Assembly: GCA_014960805.1 (NCBI GenBank)
Contig: CP063163.1
Span: forward strand, 793,001 to 857,000
Source of the DNA: Cytobacillus suaedae
Lineage (GTDB): Bacteria > Bacillota > Bacilli > Bacillales > Bacillaceae_L
Reading direction: 5' to 3'
DNA length: 64,000 bases
The notes beneath the pieces were generated by a model. It saw only the letters and a list, made by a program, of their open reading frames with translations. It was not told where the DNA came from and searched no databases. Both the position numbers and the translations under genes were made by a program. Positions 8,395 through 16,212 of the stretch are shown piece by piece; the stretch's first letter is position 1, and the number at the start of each line of letters is the position of its first letter.

Positions 8395-9393
8395 ATGCGG
8401 AAAAACTGGATTCTCTTTGTAATTGTTGGGGGTGTGTTGTTAACTCCCCTTTTTGCAGAGGCACACGTGAAATGGTTTACAGATGTCCAACCTGAGAAAG
8501 AAACGATTCAAAACATATTATCGCCATTTTTTATGGTAATGGCTTTACTTTCAGCACTAATTTTATCAGTTTTACCTCAGTTATTGCCAAAGTTGATGAA
8601 GATACCGTATGTTGGGGATATCGATAAAAAGCTCGATAATTTTCGAAGGTTTTCTAGATATTTGCTGAAATATGGAACGGCAGTAACACTTATTATTCAA
8701 GTAGTATCAGGCACTATTTTTGCCCCGGAATTTTTAATTGAAAACAGCTGGGAAACAGTCTTAATTTGGGCTGCAATTATAACACTACTGATTCCAAATC
8801 ATTATGCTACAAAAATTGGGGCATCCATCATTTTAGCCTTGTTCCTATATGTTCTATCAAACGTCGGTCTATTCCATATGCTTGATTATGGATTTTATCT
8901 TGCTATCATTTTTGTGCTTTTAATCGGTAAAACTAGATTAGAAAATTGGGGTTTTCCTTTTCTCTATTTAGGAACAGGATTATCGCTCTGCTGGGTTGCG
9001 GTTGAAAAATGGGTATATCCAGTAATGAGTGTAGATATCATCCACAATCATAATGTGCCGACTTTTGGATTTGCCCCTGAACAGTTCATTGTCATGGCGG
9101 CATTTATTGAGTTTATTGTTGGCTATTTGCTTGTGGTTGGTGTGCTAAATAGGATCTTATCCGTAGTTTTAACTCTAATCTTTTTTTCGACCACTCTTCT
9201 GTTTGGTGTAACCGAAATCATTGGTCACTTTATGATTCATGTTGTCCTAGTTATTTTTATCATTGAAGGTGTTTCCTTCTATAACCCACCAATTCGAATA
9301 CACAAATCAATCATTGATCAAATGATTTTTGTATTTTTAAACTATATCTTTGTCCTTGCTACCTTTATACTTATTTATTATCGATTTGCTTAA
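8395..9393 (+). CDS. DoxX-like integral membrane protein
   Basis: A 332-residue protein beginning with a hydrophobic signal-like helix ending ...PLFAEA, followed by HVKWFTD. At least seven further hydrophobic segments follow, with DoxX-like spacing and a conserved-looking FAPEQF...FIEFIVGY and GHFMIHVVL motif near the end. The start is set at the ATG with AAGGAGAT 5 bases before it; a frame open 45 bases further upstream has no ribosome site. It stands alone between two terminators. Function unknown; DoxX relatives are linked to redox or thiol chemistry, but I cannot extend that here. Confidence 0.75.
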   Translation: MRKNWILFVIVGGVLLTPLFAEAHVKWFTDVQPEKETIQNILSPFFMVMALLSALILSVLPQLLPKLMKIPYVGDIDKKLDNFRRFSRYLLKYGTAVTLIIQVVSGTIFAPEFLIENSWETVLIWAAIITLLIPNHYATKIGASIILALFLYVLSNVGLFHMLDYGFYLAIIFVLLIGKTRLENWGFPFLYLGTGLSLCWVAVEKWVYPVMSVDIIHNHNVPTFGFAPEQFIVMAAFIEFIVGYLLVVGVLNRILSVVLTLIFFSTTLLFGVTEIIGHFMIHVVLVIFIIEGVSFYNPPIRIHKSIIDQMIFVFLNYIFVLATFILIYYRFA

Positions 9394-9422
9394 GCAGCTT
9401 TCAGGTGAGAGCTGCTTTTTTT
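9392..9422 (+). terminator. Terminator after the DoxX-like gene
   Basis: AAGCAGCT...AGCTGCTT stem with a TCAGGTGA inner part and seven T; overlaps the stop codon. Confidence 0.88.
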
Positions 9423-9453
9423 CTAAAAGGTTGTTGTTTTCACATTGGTCCAT

Positions 9454-9550
9454 GACCGTTCCTTTGCGCTGCGGGAACTTGCTTTCCGATGGGAATTTAT
9501 GAAAAGCCCAACTACCGGCTTTTTCATCAGGGAGAGGGATTCGATTTTCC
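9454..9550 (-). repeat. Left part of a split palindromic element
   Basis: GACCGTTCCTTTGCGCTGC, then GGAACTTGCTTTCCG, is the reverse complement of the right end of the ~130-bp element seen at 16081 and 41137. It then carries the same side insert as the copy at 54498 (GATGGGAATT, then a GAAAAGCC...GGCTTTTTC hairpin). The matching other half is at 10001. Confidence 0.55.
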
Positions 9551-9612
9551 TCGGGCTTTAAGGAGACCAGTGATTAATATTATGGACCAAAGTCAACAGG
9601 GGACACGGAATT

Positions 9613-9976
9613 AGACTTCAACTTGAACAAGTACAGAATCGAAGTCTGAATAAGGAATGAATTCGGACTTCAACTTGAACCAGTGCAGAATCGAAGTTTG
9701 AATAGGACATGGATTCGGACTTCAACTTGAACCAGTGCGGGATTGAAGTCTGAATAAGACATGGAATCGGACTTCAACTTGAACTAGTGCGGGATTGAAG
9801 TCTGAATAAGGCATGGATTGGGATTTCAACTTGAACCAGCAAGGAATCGAAGTCTGAATAAGGCATGGAATCGGACTTCAACTTGAACTAGCAAGGAATC
9901 GAAGTCTGAATAAGGGATGAATTCGGACTTCAACTCAACAAACGAGTAATCAATGTCTGAATAGGACACTATTCAT
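9613..9976. repeat. Seven-copy tandem array, 52-bp period
   Basis: Units start at 9613, 9665, 9717, 9769, 9821, 9873 and 9925, exactly 52 bases apart. Each opens with GGACTTCAACTTGAAC and has CGAAGTCTGAATA in its second half, so TTCGGACTTC and GAAGTCTGAA form an inverted pair within each unit; TTCAACTTGAA is a smaller dyad. Units differ at scattered positions. No open frame with a ribosome site crosses it. Confidence 0.9.
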
Positions 9977-10000
9977 TTGATTCACCTTTTTCAGTGGTCT

Positions 10001-10077
10001 CGTTCCGCGCCTGTGGGATCTTTCCGGATATCCCTCTACTTCCCGCAGGAGTCAATTACCCACCGCTCCAATCCACA
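10001..10077 (-). repeat. Right part of the split palindromic element
   Basis: GCGCCTGTGGGATC...CTTCCCGCAGGAGTCAA...CCGCTCCAATCCAC is the reverse complement of the left end of the ~130-bp element. With 9454-9550 it brackets the 52-bp array, as if one element had been split by it. Confidence 0.5.
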
Positions 10078-10130
10078 CTTGTTTACTATAAAAATTCACG
10101 AAAAAACTTTAAAATAAATAAAAAATGTAG

Positions 10131-10156
10131 TGAACTTTTTTGAACAGGTAAACGTA
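10131..10156 (+). promoter_or_regulatory. ECF-type promoter before sigY
   Basis: TGAACT at 10131-10136, 16 bases, CGTA at 10153-10156. ECF sigma factors usually transcribe their own operon, and the -35 resembles the TGAAC core known for B. subtilis SigY. Confidence 0.65.
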
Positions 10157-10201
10157 TTACCTTTAGATAAAAAAACGGACTACACTGGGGAGAGCCATTA
10201 G

Positions 10202-10774
10202 ATGGACGATAAAGACTTAATAAAGAGTGCAAAGCGAGGTGACTCTCTTGCATTTGCAATGCTTTTTGAAAAGCATTATTCCTTCTTAGTAAAATACTTG
10301 ATTAAAGTTACGATGAAACCAGAAATCGCAGAGGACTTAGCTCAAGAAACGATGATAAAGTGCATTGAAAAAATTAAACTATACAACGGTAAATCTAAGT
10401 TTTCCTCTTGGCTCATCACAATAGCGACCAACATCTATATAGATGATTTACGTAAAAAGAAGAGAGAGCAAAATTGGCAAGAGCAGGAGCAGGCTCTTCG
10501 CAAAATGAAATGGCAGTTTGAGAGTAGAAATGAAGAGTGGAATGATGTTCTAGATGCACTTGGGAAACTATCAGATGAAATTCGTATTCCTATTGTGTTA
10601 AAGCATTATTATGGGTATGCCTATGATGAGATAGCAGACATGCTAGGAATTGCACTCGGTACCGTAAAATCACGAATTCACAATGGAATCGCAGCTGTTA
10701 GAAAGGAGTTGAACGATGATGACAGAAGACAAGATTATCCCGTTAAAGAAGAAACTACAACAACAAGACGTTGA
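10202..10774 (+). CDS. sigY: ECF RNA polymerase sigma factor, SigY type
   Basis: Group IV sigma factor, 190 residues. Region 2 includes the core-binding EDLAQETMIKCIEKIKLY and FSSWLITIATNIYIDDLRKKKR (about 45-95); region 4 has the helix-turn-helix GYAYDEIADMLGIALGTVKSRIHNGIAAVRKEL (about 138-172). The start has GGGGAGAG before it. The next genes resemble the yxlC-type anti-sigma partners, which points to SigY rather than SigW. The C-terminal 19 residues overlap the next gene by 59 bases and are low complexity (EETTTTRR), so they are likely a by-product of the overlap. Confidence 0.82.
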   Translation: MDDKDLIKSAKRGDSLAFAMLFEKHYSFLVKYLIKVTMKPEIAEDLAQETMIKCIEKIKLYNGKSKFSSWLITIATNIYIDDLRKKKREQNWQEQEQALRKMKWQFESRNEEWNDVLDALGKLSDEIRIPIVLKHYYGYAYDEIADMLGIALGTVKSRIHNGIAAVRKELNDDDRRQDYPVKEETTTTRR

Positions 10775-11078
10775 TTCAGATCTCATCGATAAATTAAATA
10801 AGGGTTTTAACCAATTGGACAACGCCTATCAAACGTATACACCGAATGTTCAGTGGTTTGAACAGATGGTCATTAAAGAAAAAGAAGCTGCTAGAAGAAG
10901 ACTTGTAAAAGAATTAATTATCTTCTTTATATCAGCTATTACTATATTAAGTGTATTAGTACTAACAATATTTAAAGCACCAGTTATTTTTCTAGTATTG
11001 CAAGTCTTAGTAACCATTGCTCTACCTCTAGGAATATATATCCACCATAGAAAACAGGTGATCCTACATGACAGCTGA
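10716..11078 (+). CDS. yxlC: YxlC-like anti-sigma factor
   Basis: A 120-residue protein with a soluble N-terminal 68 residues (sigma-binding part: LKKKLQQQDVDSDLIDKLNKGF) and two membrane helices (about 69-88 and 92-110), ending HHRKQ. AAAGGAG is 7 bases before the first of two adjacent ATGs. It overlaps sigY by 59 bases, the coupling expected of an anti-sigma gene. B. subtilis YxlC and YxlD together hold SigY inactive at the membrane. Assignment rests on position and layout more than on residue-level recognition. Confidence 0.7.
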   Translation: MMTEDKIIPLKKKLQQQDVDSDLIDKLNKGFNQLDNAYQTYTPNVQWFEQMVIKEKEAARRRLVKELIIFFISAITILSVLVLTIFKAPVIFLVLQVLVTIALPLGIYIHHRKQVILHDS

Positions 11079-11262
11079 GGAACTAGCAATTATACCATTT
11101 GTAGCATTAATTTTAATTGCACAAAGTACCTGGCTTTTTCTAGATGCTAGAAAGAGAGGTCATAATTACTGGTTATGGGGAATTGTCGGATTAATTCAGG
11201 CTCCCATGCCTTCCTTGTTTTATCTACTCTTTGTTAGAAAAATATTTAAAACGAAAAAGTAG
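11068..11262 (+). CDS. Small membrane protein of the sigY operon (YxlE-like)
   Basis: A 64-residue protein with two membrane helices (about 5-24 and 34-55) separated by DARKRGHNYW, the layout of PLDc_N-type small membrane proteins to which YxlE belongs. It overlaps yxlC by 11 bases, with AGGTGATC before the ATG. Probably acts with YxlC in holding or sensing for the sigma factor; that role is inferred from position only. Confidence 0.6.
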   Translation: MTAEELAIIPFVALILIAQSTWLFLDARKRGHNYWLWGIVGLIQAPMPSLFYLLFVRKIFKTKK

Positions 11263-11271
11263 GTTATGAAT

Positions 11272-11475
11272 ATGGATCGATTAAAGTATGTATTAACAGC
11301 TACCGCCACAATTGGTCAGTTAGTTGGTATTGTTTTTCTATTTATAAACATTAAGTGGGCAATATTCTTTTACATTTGTTATGGCTTGGCGATCGTTGCA
11401 TTATTTGCAGTGTTAATAAGAGAAAGAAGGAAAGAAAAAAAGGAGGAAGAAAATAATGATTATCGTGACTACTGA
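11272..11475 (+). CDS. Small membrane protein of the sigY operon (YxlD-like)
   Basis: A 67-residue protein with two membrane helices (about 6-26 and 30-50) and a strongly charged tail (RERRKEKKEEENNDYRDY). Its start is placed at the second ATG (MDRLKYV), 8 bases after AGG; an in-frame ATG 6 bases earlier is too close to it. It overlaps the next gene by 20 bases. YxlD is part of the SigY anti-sigma complex in B. subtilis; the match is suggested by size and place, not proven. Confidence 0.55.
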   Translation: MDRLKYVLTATATIGQLVGIVFLFINIKWAIFFYICYGLAIVALFAVLIRERRKEKKEEENNDYRDY

Positions 11476-11770
11476 GTTTGTACCTGGTAAGGAAGTTAAA
11501 GAATTAAAAGGGTTTGTAAAAGGAAGTACGGTTCAGTCAAAACATATTGGAAAGGATCTTTTAGCTGGCCTAAAGACAATCGTAGGTGGAGAAATAAAAG
11601 ATTACACAGAAATGATGACGGAAGCTAGACAAATAGCGATTGGAAGAATGGTAGAAGACGCGAAAAAATCAGGTGCGAATGCTGTTATTGGTGTGCGACT
11701 AGAAACGTCCAGCGTCATGGCGAATGCTTCTGAAATTATTGCCTATGGAACAGCTGTTTACGTAGAATAG
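11456..11770 (+). CDS. YbjQ/UPF0145 family protein
   Basis: A 104-residue soluble protein of the YbjQ (DUF74) family, which forms pentamers and is often called a heavy-metal-binding protein on thin evidence. The family pattern is clear: VTTEFVPGKEV, GFVKGSTVQSKHIGKDLLAGLK, GGEIKDYTEMMTEARQIA, and GANAVIGVRLETS. AAAGGAGG precedes the ATG. It closes the sigY operon, where B. subtilis has the ABC transporter genes yxlFG. That replacement may hint at its regulation by SigY. Confidence 0.85.
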   Translation: MIIVTTEFVPGKEVKELKGFVKGSTVQSKHIGKDLLAGLKTIVGGEIKDYTEMMTEARQIAIGRMVEDAKKSGANAVIGVRLETSSVMANASEIIAYGTAVYVE

Positions 11771-11805
11771 TCTAATAATAGATTTAGTATTTTCCAAAAA
11801 AAGGT

Positions 11806-11833
11806 TTGACAACGTTATGAAACCTGTTAGTAT
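11806..11833 (+). promoter_or_regulatory. Promoter of the tenA-ykoEDC unit
   Basis: TTGACA at 11806-11811 and TAGTAT at 11828-11833 with a 16-base spacer, about 36 bases before the riboswitch. Confidence 0.65.
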
Positions 11834-11875
11834 AGGTAGCAGTAACATGTTACTTTAAAATTTTATATTGTTTTT

Positions 11876-11964
11876 CCACTAGGGGTGCCTTTTAAAGGCT
11901 GAGATTGAAGTGTACTTTGAGACCCTTAGAACCTGATCTGGTTAACACCAGCGTAGGGAAGTGG
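11876..11964 (+). ncRNA. TPP riboswitch (THI box) before tenA
   Basis: Shows the family's fixed elements in order: P1 strand CCACTAGGGGTGC, then GCTGAGA, GACCCTTAGAACCTGATCTGG, TTAACACCAGCGTAGGGA and the closing AGTGG. Binding of thiamine diphosphate should favour the terminator at 12004 and switch off tenA and probably ykoEDC. Confidence 0.97.
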
Positions 11965-12003
11965 AGTATAGGAAACTTTGTATCTTTGTGCATTTTCCAC
12001 TAC

Positions 12004-12042
12004 AACCACTTTCTTTACGTTGGTAAAGTAAGTGGTTTTTTT
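12004..12042 (+). terminator. Terminator of the tenA riboswitch
   Basis: AACCACTT, CTTTAC, loop GTTG, GTAAAG, AAGTGGTT, seven T. The CCACT/AGTGG strands repeat those of P1 in the aptamer, giving a simple exchange between aptamer and terminator. Confidence 0.92.
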
Positions 12043-12110
12043 ATGTTTACTTTAGACAGTCGACAAGTGCCACGTACTTGTCGAACCCAAAAAACAAGGA
12101 GGAATAGAAG

Positions 12111-12794
12111 ATGAAATTTTCACAAGAAATTAGAAAAGAAGCGGATCATATTTGGGAAGCAAGTTTTCACCATCCATTTGTAACAGGAATCGCGAATGGA
12201 ACTTTATCACTTGAATCATTTCGTTACTATGTCTTACAAGATGCTTATTATTTATCTCATTTTGCACGAATTCAGGCACTAGGTGCAGCTAAAGCCGAGG
12301 ATTTACATACTACAAATCGTTTAGCTATTCATGCACAAGGTACGTATGAGGCTGAATTATCATTACATGAAAATTTCTCAAAACGTCTAGGAATCACTGA
12401 AGAAGAAAGACAAAATTTCGAAGCAGCCCCTACAGCCTATGCCTATACTTCTCATCTTTACAGAGCTGCCTACTCCGGACATTTAGGCGATATTATTGCA
12501 GCTTTACTACCATGCTACTGGCTGTACTACGAAATTGGTGAAAGACTACAAGGTTCAACTCCTTCTGAACCAATCTACCAAGAATGGATCGAAGCATACG
12601 GTGGAGATTGGTTCCGAGAACTAGTTGAAGAACAAATCAATCGACTTGATGAACTTGCTGAAAAAGTAACAGAAGAAGATCGCAAACGTATGAAAGAACA
12701 CTTTATGATTAGCAGCCAATACGAATACTCCTTCTGGGAAATGGCCTACTGCCTAGAAAAATGGCCTGTTCAAAATACGAAATTAGAAGTTTAA
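12111..12794 (+). CDS. tenA: Aminopyrimidine aminohydrolase TenA (thiaminase II)
   Basis: Salvages thiamine breakdown products by hydrolysing aminomethyl-HMP to HMP in the cytoplasm. The all-helical family fold is evident over 227 residues, with catalytic Cys135 in ALLPCYWLYYEIG, Asp44 in LQDAYY, and the AAYSGHLGDI segment. AAGGAGG precedes the ATG. It is the first gene after a TPP riboswitch and precedes the ykoEDC HMP/thiamine transporter, so uptake and salvage are controlled together. Confidence 0.95.
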   Translation: MKFSQEIRKEADHIWEASFHHPFVTGIANGTLSLESFRYYVLQDAYYLSHFARIQALGAAKAEDLHTTNRLAIHAQGTYEAELSLHENFSKRLGITEEERQNFEAAPTAYAYTSHLYRAAYSGHLGDIIAALLPCYWLYYEIGERLQGSTPSEPIYQEWIEAYGGDWFRELVEEQINRLDELAEKVTEEDRKRMKEHFMISSQYEYSFWEMAYCLEKWPVQNTKLEV

Positions 12795-12844
12795 CAGACT
12801 TAGAACTATACAGTTTAATAATTATGATTTTATAGAGAGTTAAG

Positions 12845-12909
12845 TTATTCGCTAGAATCCAGGAGGCTCCCGGACTGCCCGCGGAAAGCGAGTGGATTCT
12901 AGCGAGTAA
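12845..12909. repeat. Short palindromic element between tenA and ykoE
   Basis: TTATTCGCTAGAATCCA and TGGATTCTAGCGAGTAA are 17-base inverted arms with one mismatch around a 31-base GC-rich centre that includes CCAGGAGGCTC and CCCGCGGAAAGCGAGTG, parts shared with the larger palindromic elements in the window. It has no T-tract. It would fold in the tenA-ykoE intercistronic RNA. Confidence 0.7.
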
Positions 12910-12980
12910 CACCCATGTGATTTTACAAACTGGTTATAATTTAAGAAATTGAAGTTTACTAAAAAAGGAGTCAAAAACAT

Positions 12981-13562
12981 ATGAAAAAAGGTCTAAAGCT
13001 AACTGATATTTTAGTTACGGTGGTCATTGCCATCGCATTTGGAATTGTTTATAAAATCTGGGGACCACTTTATTATGCTGTGAAGCCATTTGGACTTCAC
13101 GCCGATCAACTAATTTATGGAATGTGGTTTATTGCCGCAACGGTTGCATTCTTAATCATTAGAAAACCAGGTGTAGCATTACTCGCAGAAACGGCTGCCG
13201 CGTCTGGAGAATTTTTAATGGGGTCAGAATTTGGTCTTACGGTATTGTTATATGGTTTCATCCAAGGTTTATTTGCAGAGCTAGTACTAGCTGCTTTCCG
13301 CTATAAGCGTTTCGACTTACTTGTTGTATGTTTAGCTGGCCTTGGAGCAGGGCTAGGCTCACTTGTAATGGATTTTGCCTATGGTGAGGTTGGCGATCTA
13401 GCTGCCTGGAACTTAACATTGTTCATAGTAGCAAGATTTGTTGGAGCTGTATTGTTTACAGGGGTTCTTGCTTATTACCTAGTGAAGGCACTTGAAGCTA
13501 CTGGAGTTACTAACCTGGTTCGTCCAGCTTCAAAAGAGGATTTTGATGCACTAGATCGTTAA
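12981..13562 (+). CDS. ykoE: ECF transporter substrate-binding subunit YkoE
   Basis: S component of a dedicated ECF importer for HMP or thiamine. It has 193 residues with about five or six membrane helices and the family features KIWGPLYYA near the start, LAETAAASGEFLMGSEFG and the GFIQGLFAELVLAAFRYKRF segment. AAAAGGAG precedes the ATG. The order ykoE-ykoD-ykoC is that of B. subtilis; the companion ykoF (thiamine-binding protein) is not here. It lies behind tenA without a terminator of its own and so likely under the same riboswitch. Confidence 0.92.
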   Translation: MKKGLKLTDILVTVVIAIAFGIVYKIWGPLYYAVKPFGLHADQLIYGMWFIAATVAFLIIRKPGVALLAETAAASGEFLMGSEFGLTVLLYGFIQGLFAELVLAAFRYKRFDLLVVCLAGLGAGLGSLVMDFAYGEVGDLAAWNLTLFIVARFVGAVLFTGVLAYYLVKALEATGVTNLVRPASKEDFDALDR

Positions 13563-13576
13563 ATGGGGTGCTAAAA

Positions 13577-15049
13577 ATGAAAAAAGTTGCACATGTTGAA
13601 AATTTACGCTTAAAGTTTACTGGAGGAGAATCCTTGTTATTCAAGGATTTATCCTCTACTTTTTATCAAGGAGAAAAGGTTCTGCTTCTCGGTCCATCGG
13701 GGTGTGGAAAATCTTCATTATTGCAAGTATTAACTGGGTTAATACCCAATTCAATTGATGTACCTATGAAGGCAGACAGTATAGAAGTTCCTTCGTCTTG
13801 GGGCTATGTGTTCCAAGACCCTGATACTCAATTTTGTATGCCGTTTGTAGATGAGGAAATTGCGTTTGTCCTTGAAAATCTCCAAGTGCGTCGAGAGAAA
13901 ATGAACCAAAAAATTGAGGAGCTTCTTTTAAAAGTAGGATTGAATTTGGATTCAACACATACTTCAATTAACACATTATCAGGGGGCATGAAGCAACGGT
14001 TGGCGATTGCTTCTGTATTAGCTCTTGAACCTGAAGTTCTATTTTTAGATGAGCCAACAGCGATGCTTGATCCAGAAGGTACGAAAGATATTTGGGATAC
14101 CATAAAAAACATAAGTCAAGACAAGACTGTAATTATCGTTGAACATAAAATTGATCATGTCATTGACTTTATAGATAGAATTATTCTGTTTGATTCGACA
14201 GGACAAATCATTGCAGATGGGTATAAAGAAGAAATCTTCTTGAACTACAAGAAAGAAATTAGAGAACAGGGAATTTGGTATCCGGGTGTATGGGATGAGT
14301 ATATCAGTGAAAGAAAAACTCAACTGCCAGAGTTTACCGAAGAAGATGCAAATGAAGTCCTAAGGCTAGAAAATTTTATTGGCTACAGGAATAAAGAAGC
14401 AAAAATACATGTACCTAATTGTACGGTTAAAGCAGGAGAATGGATTGTAATAGTTGGAGAAAATGGAGCAGGAAAGAGTACTTTACTACACGCTTTATTT
14501 CAATTCATAAAAACATCAGGACAATATGATTTAATGGGTACAAACATTCAACATATTCAAAAGCTTACTAAGTATTTAACATTTGTCTTTCAAAATCCAG
14601 AATTCCAATTTATTACGAATTCTGTTTATGAAGAGATAGCGTATGCTTTAAAGATGGAGAAGGTAAATGAGATGGTTATTGAAGAAAAAGTGGAAGAACT
14701 GCTAACTCTTTTTCAGTTAGAGAATCATCGCAAACAGCATCCCTATCAGCTATCAATGGGGCAAAAACGTAGATTAAGTGTAGCAGCTTCCATTGTTAAG
14801 GGACAACAAATAATGCTCCTGGATGAACCAACATTTGGCCAGGATTCAAAAAATACTTTCGCATTACTTGAGCTCATTGAACAGTATCGTAGAAACGGAA
14901 CAACAATAGTAATGGTTACACACGATAAACAGATTGAAACACATTTTGCAACAAGGGTATGGCATATTGAAGCGGGAGAACTTACCGATGACAGAGTTCA
15001 AATCAGACCTCAGCCTCTTTTAAAAAGGAGGGTGCCCTATGCAAATTAA
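13577..15049 (+). CDS. ykoD: ECF transporter double ATPase YkoD
   Basis: Energy-coupling subunit holding both ATPase domains in one chain of 490 residues. Domain 1: Walker A GPSGCGKSS, signature LSGGMKQRLAIA, Walker B VLFLDEPTAMLD. Domain 2: Walker A GENGAGKST, signature LSMGQKRRLSVAA, Walker B IMLLDEPTFGQD. The start is the ATG with GGGGTG 6 bases upstream; a GTG 9 bases earlier overlaps that site. It starts 15 bases after ykoE and overlaps ykoC by 11 bases. Its partners are YkoE (binding) and YkoC (scaffold). Confidence 0.92.
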   Translation: MKKVAHVENLRLKFTGGESLLFKDLSSTFYQGEKVLLLGPSGCGKSSLLQVLTGLIPNSIDVPMKADSIEVPSSWGYVFQDPDTQFCMPFVDEEIAFVLENLQVRREKMNQKIEELLLKVGLNLDSTHTSINTLSGGMKQRLAIASVLALEPEVLFLDEPTAMLDPEGTKDIWDTIKNISQDKTVIIVEHKIDHVIDFIDRIILFDSTGQIIADGYKEEIFLNYKKEIREQGIWYPGVWDEYISERKTQLPEFTEEDANEVLRLENFIGYRNKEAKIHVPNCTVKAGEWIVIVGENGAGKSTLLHALFQFIKTSGQYDLMGTNIQHIQKLTKYLTFVFQNPEFQFITNSVYEEIAYALKMEKVNEMVIEEKVEELLTLFQLENHRKQHPYQLSMGQKRRLSVAASIVKGQQIMLLDEPTFGQDSKNTFALLELIEQYRRNGTTIVMVTHDKQIETHFATRVWHIEAGELTDDRVQIRPQPLLKRRVPYAN

Positions 15050-15839
15050 TTTTTCATTTGAAGAAACCTGGCTGCATAAGATTAATCCAAGTGTAAAACT
15101 TCTTACGATGATATTTCTACTGTTGATCGTACTGTTTATTCATAATTTAAACTTTATGGTGAACTTTGCAATTATAACTCTCATTCTCTACTGTTTTTTT
15201 ACTGGACACCCAACAAAACGAGTACTACTCTTTTCGATACCCTTTGTGATTGTATTTATTTCAACAGCCTCCTCTATGATTCTCTTTGGAAAAGGTGATA
15301 CTACCTGGTTTAAATGGGGACTCATTTCTATCTCAGAGGAGAGTTTTTATAGAGGAATACACATAGGTTTTCGAGCCCTTACTTTTGCGGCCTTAGGTCT
15401 AACCTTTGCATTAACTACAAGACCTGTTTACTTATTTTATTCCTTAATGCAGCAGTTAAAATTAAAGCCTAAATATGCGTATAGCTTTATGGCAGCTGTG
15501 AGACTAATACCGATTATGATTGAGGAATTTCAAACCATTCGGAATGCCATGAAAGTCCGTGGTGGTTATGAGAAAGGTGGATTCCTTTCTGTTTTTTCAA
15601 AAATTAAATCCTACACGATACCTCTATTATCCCAAAGCATTCGTAGAGCACACCGAATCGCGGTTGCGATGGAGGCAAAAGGATTTTCGGATACGACAAA
15701 GAGAACGTATTATTATCAAATTGGCTACTCAAAGTATGATCTATTCTTTATAGTATACTTTGTAATTATGTTACTAGTAGGCTATGTACTTGCTATCAAT
15801 CTACCTTACTTGCCAGCAACTGATATACGCCATAACTAA
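15039..15839 (+). CDS. ykoC: ECF transporter scaffold subunit YkoC
   Basis: T component (CbiQ/EcfT family), 266 residues. Several membrane helices in the N-terminal half (about 22-62, 66-85, 108-130), then the two coupling-helix motifs that dock to the ATPases: AMKVRGGYEKG and RRAHRIAVAMEAKGF, both in the AxxxRG/AxEAKG pattern of the family, and a last helix near the end. AAAGGAGG lies inside the ykoD end, giving an 11-base overlap and coupled translation. Confidence 0.93.
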   Translation: MQINFSFEETWLHKINPSVKLLTMIFLLLIVLFIHNLNFMVNFAIITLILYCFFTGHPTKRVLLFSIPFVIVFISTASSMILFGKGDTTWFKWGLISISEESFYRGIHIGFRALTFAALGLTFALTTRPVYLFYSLMQQLKLKPKYAYSFMAAVRLIPIMIEEFQTIRNAMKVRGGYEKGGFLSVFSKIKSYTIPLLSQSIRRAHRIAVAMEAKGFSDTTKRTYYYQIGYSKYDLFFIVYFVIMLLVGYVLAINLPYLPATDIRHN

Positions 15840-15844
15840 ATTGA

Positions 15845-15872
15845 TTGAGAATCTAATGATATATGTTATACT
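15845..15872 (+). promoter_or_regulatory. Promoter of the thi operon
   Basis: TTGAGA at 15845-15850 and TATACT at 15867-15872, spacer 16 bases, starting just after the ykoC stop and ending about 25 bases before the second riboswitch. Confidence 0.6.
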
Positions 15873-15896
15873 AAGGGTAATCTAATAGCTTTATAT

Positions 15897-15987
15897 TCAC
15901 TAGGGGAGTCAGACTGTTGACTGAGATGGAAAACCTGTTTCCAGACCCTTTGTACCTGATCTAGATCATGCTAGCGTAGGGAAGTGG
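15897..15987 (+). ncRNA. TPP riboswitch (THI box) before tenI
   Basis: TCACTAGGGGAGTC, GACTGAGATGG, CCAGACCCTTTGTACCTGATCT, CATGCTAGCGTAGGGA and AGTGGA in order, the same layout as the copy at 11876 with a longer P3 arm (GGAAAACCTGTTTCC). It should control the whole tenI-thiE operon through the terminator at 16014. Confidence 0.96.
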
Positions 15988-16013
15988 AGCGGTTATATAT
16001 ACCTTTAAATCCT

Positions 16014-16047
16014 AACCACTCTTCCTTACTGGAATGAGTGGTTTTTT
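16014..16047 (+). terminator. Terminator of the thi riboswitch
   Basis: AACCACTC, loop TTCCTTACTGGAAT with its own TTCC/GGAA pairing, GAGTGGTT, then T. The CACT/AGTG strands compete with P1. Confidence 0.9.
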
Positions 16048-16080
16048 ATTTGGATTCTGATGCTTTTATTTATAGCCAGA

Positions 16081-16212
16081 GTGGATTGGAGCGGAAGGCA
16101 CTTGACTCCTGCGGGATGTGAGGAAAAGTCGAGACCCCGCAGAAGGAACGTCGAGGAGGCTCGACTTCCTCCCCGCGGAAAGCAAGTGCCTGCAGCGGAA
16201 AGGAACGGTCCA
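16081..16212 (+). repeat. Palindromic element, copy A, in the thi leader
   Basis: GTGGATTGGAGCGGAAGGCA at one end and AAGTGCCTGCAGCGG...GGAACGGTCC at the other pair through GGCACTTG/CAAGTGCC; inside, AAGTCGAG pairs with CTCGACTT and CCTGCGGG with CCCGCGG. About 130 bp and GC-rich against an AT-rich background. Related copies are at 41137, 54498, 39202 and in pieces at 9454/10001. This copy is transcribed in every full-length thi mRNA. Confidence 0.85.

Noticed and set aside
9613-9976. The 52-bp tandem arrays (also 48095-48408) as CRISPR arrays
   Set aside because: The whole 52-bp unit is repeated with scattered changes; there are no unique spacers between constant repeats, and no cas genes are in the window.
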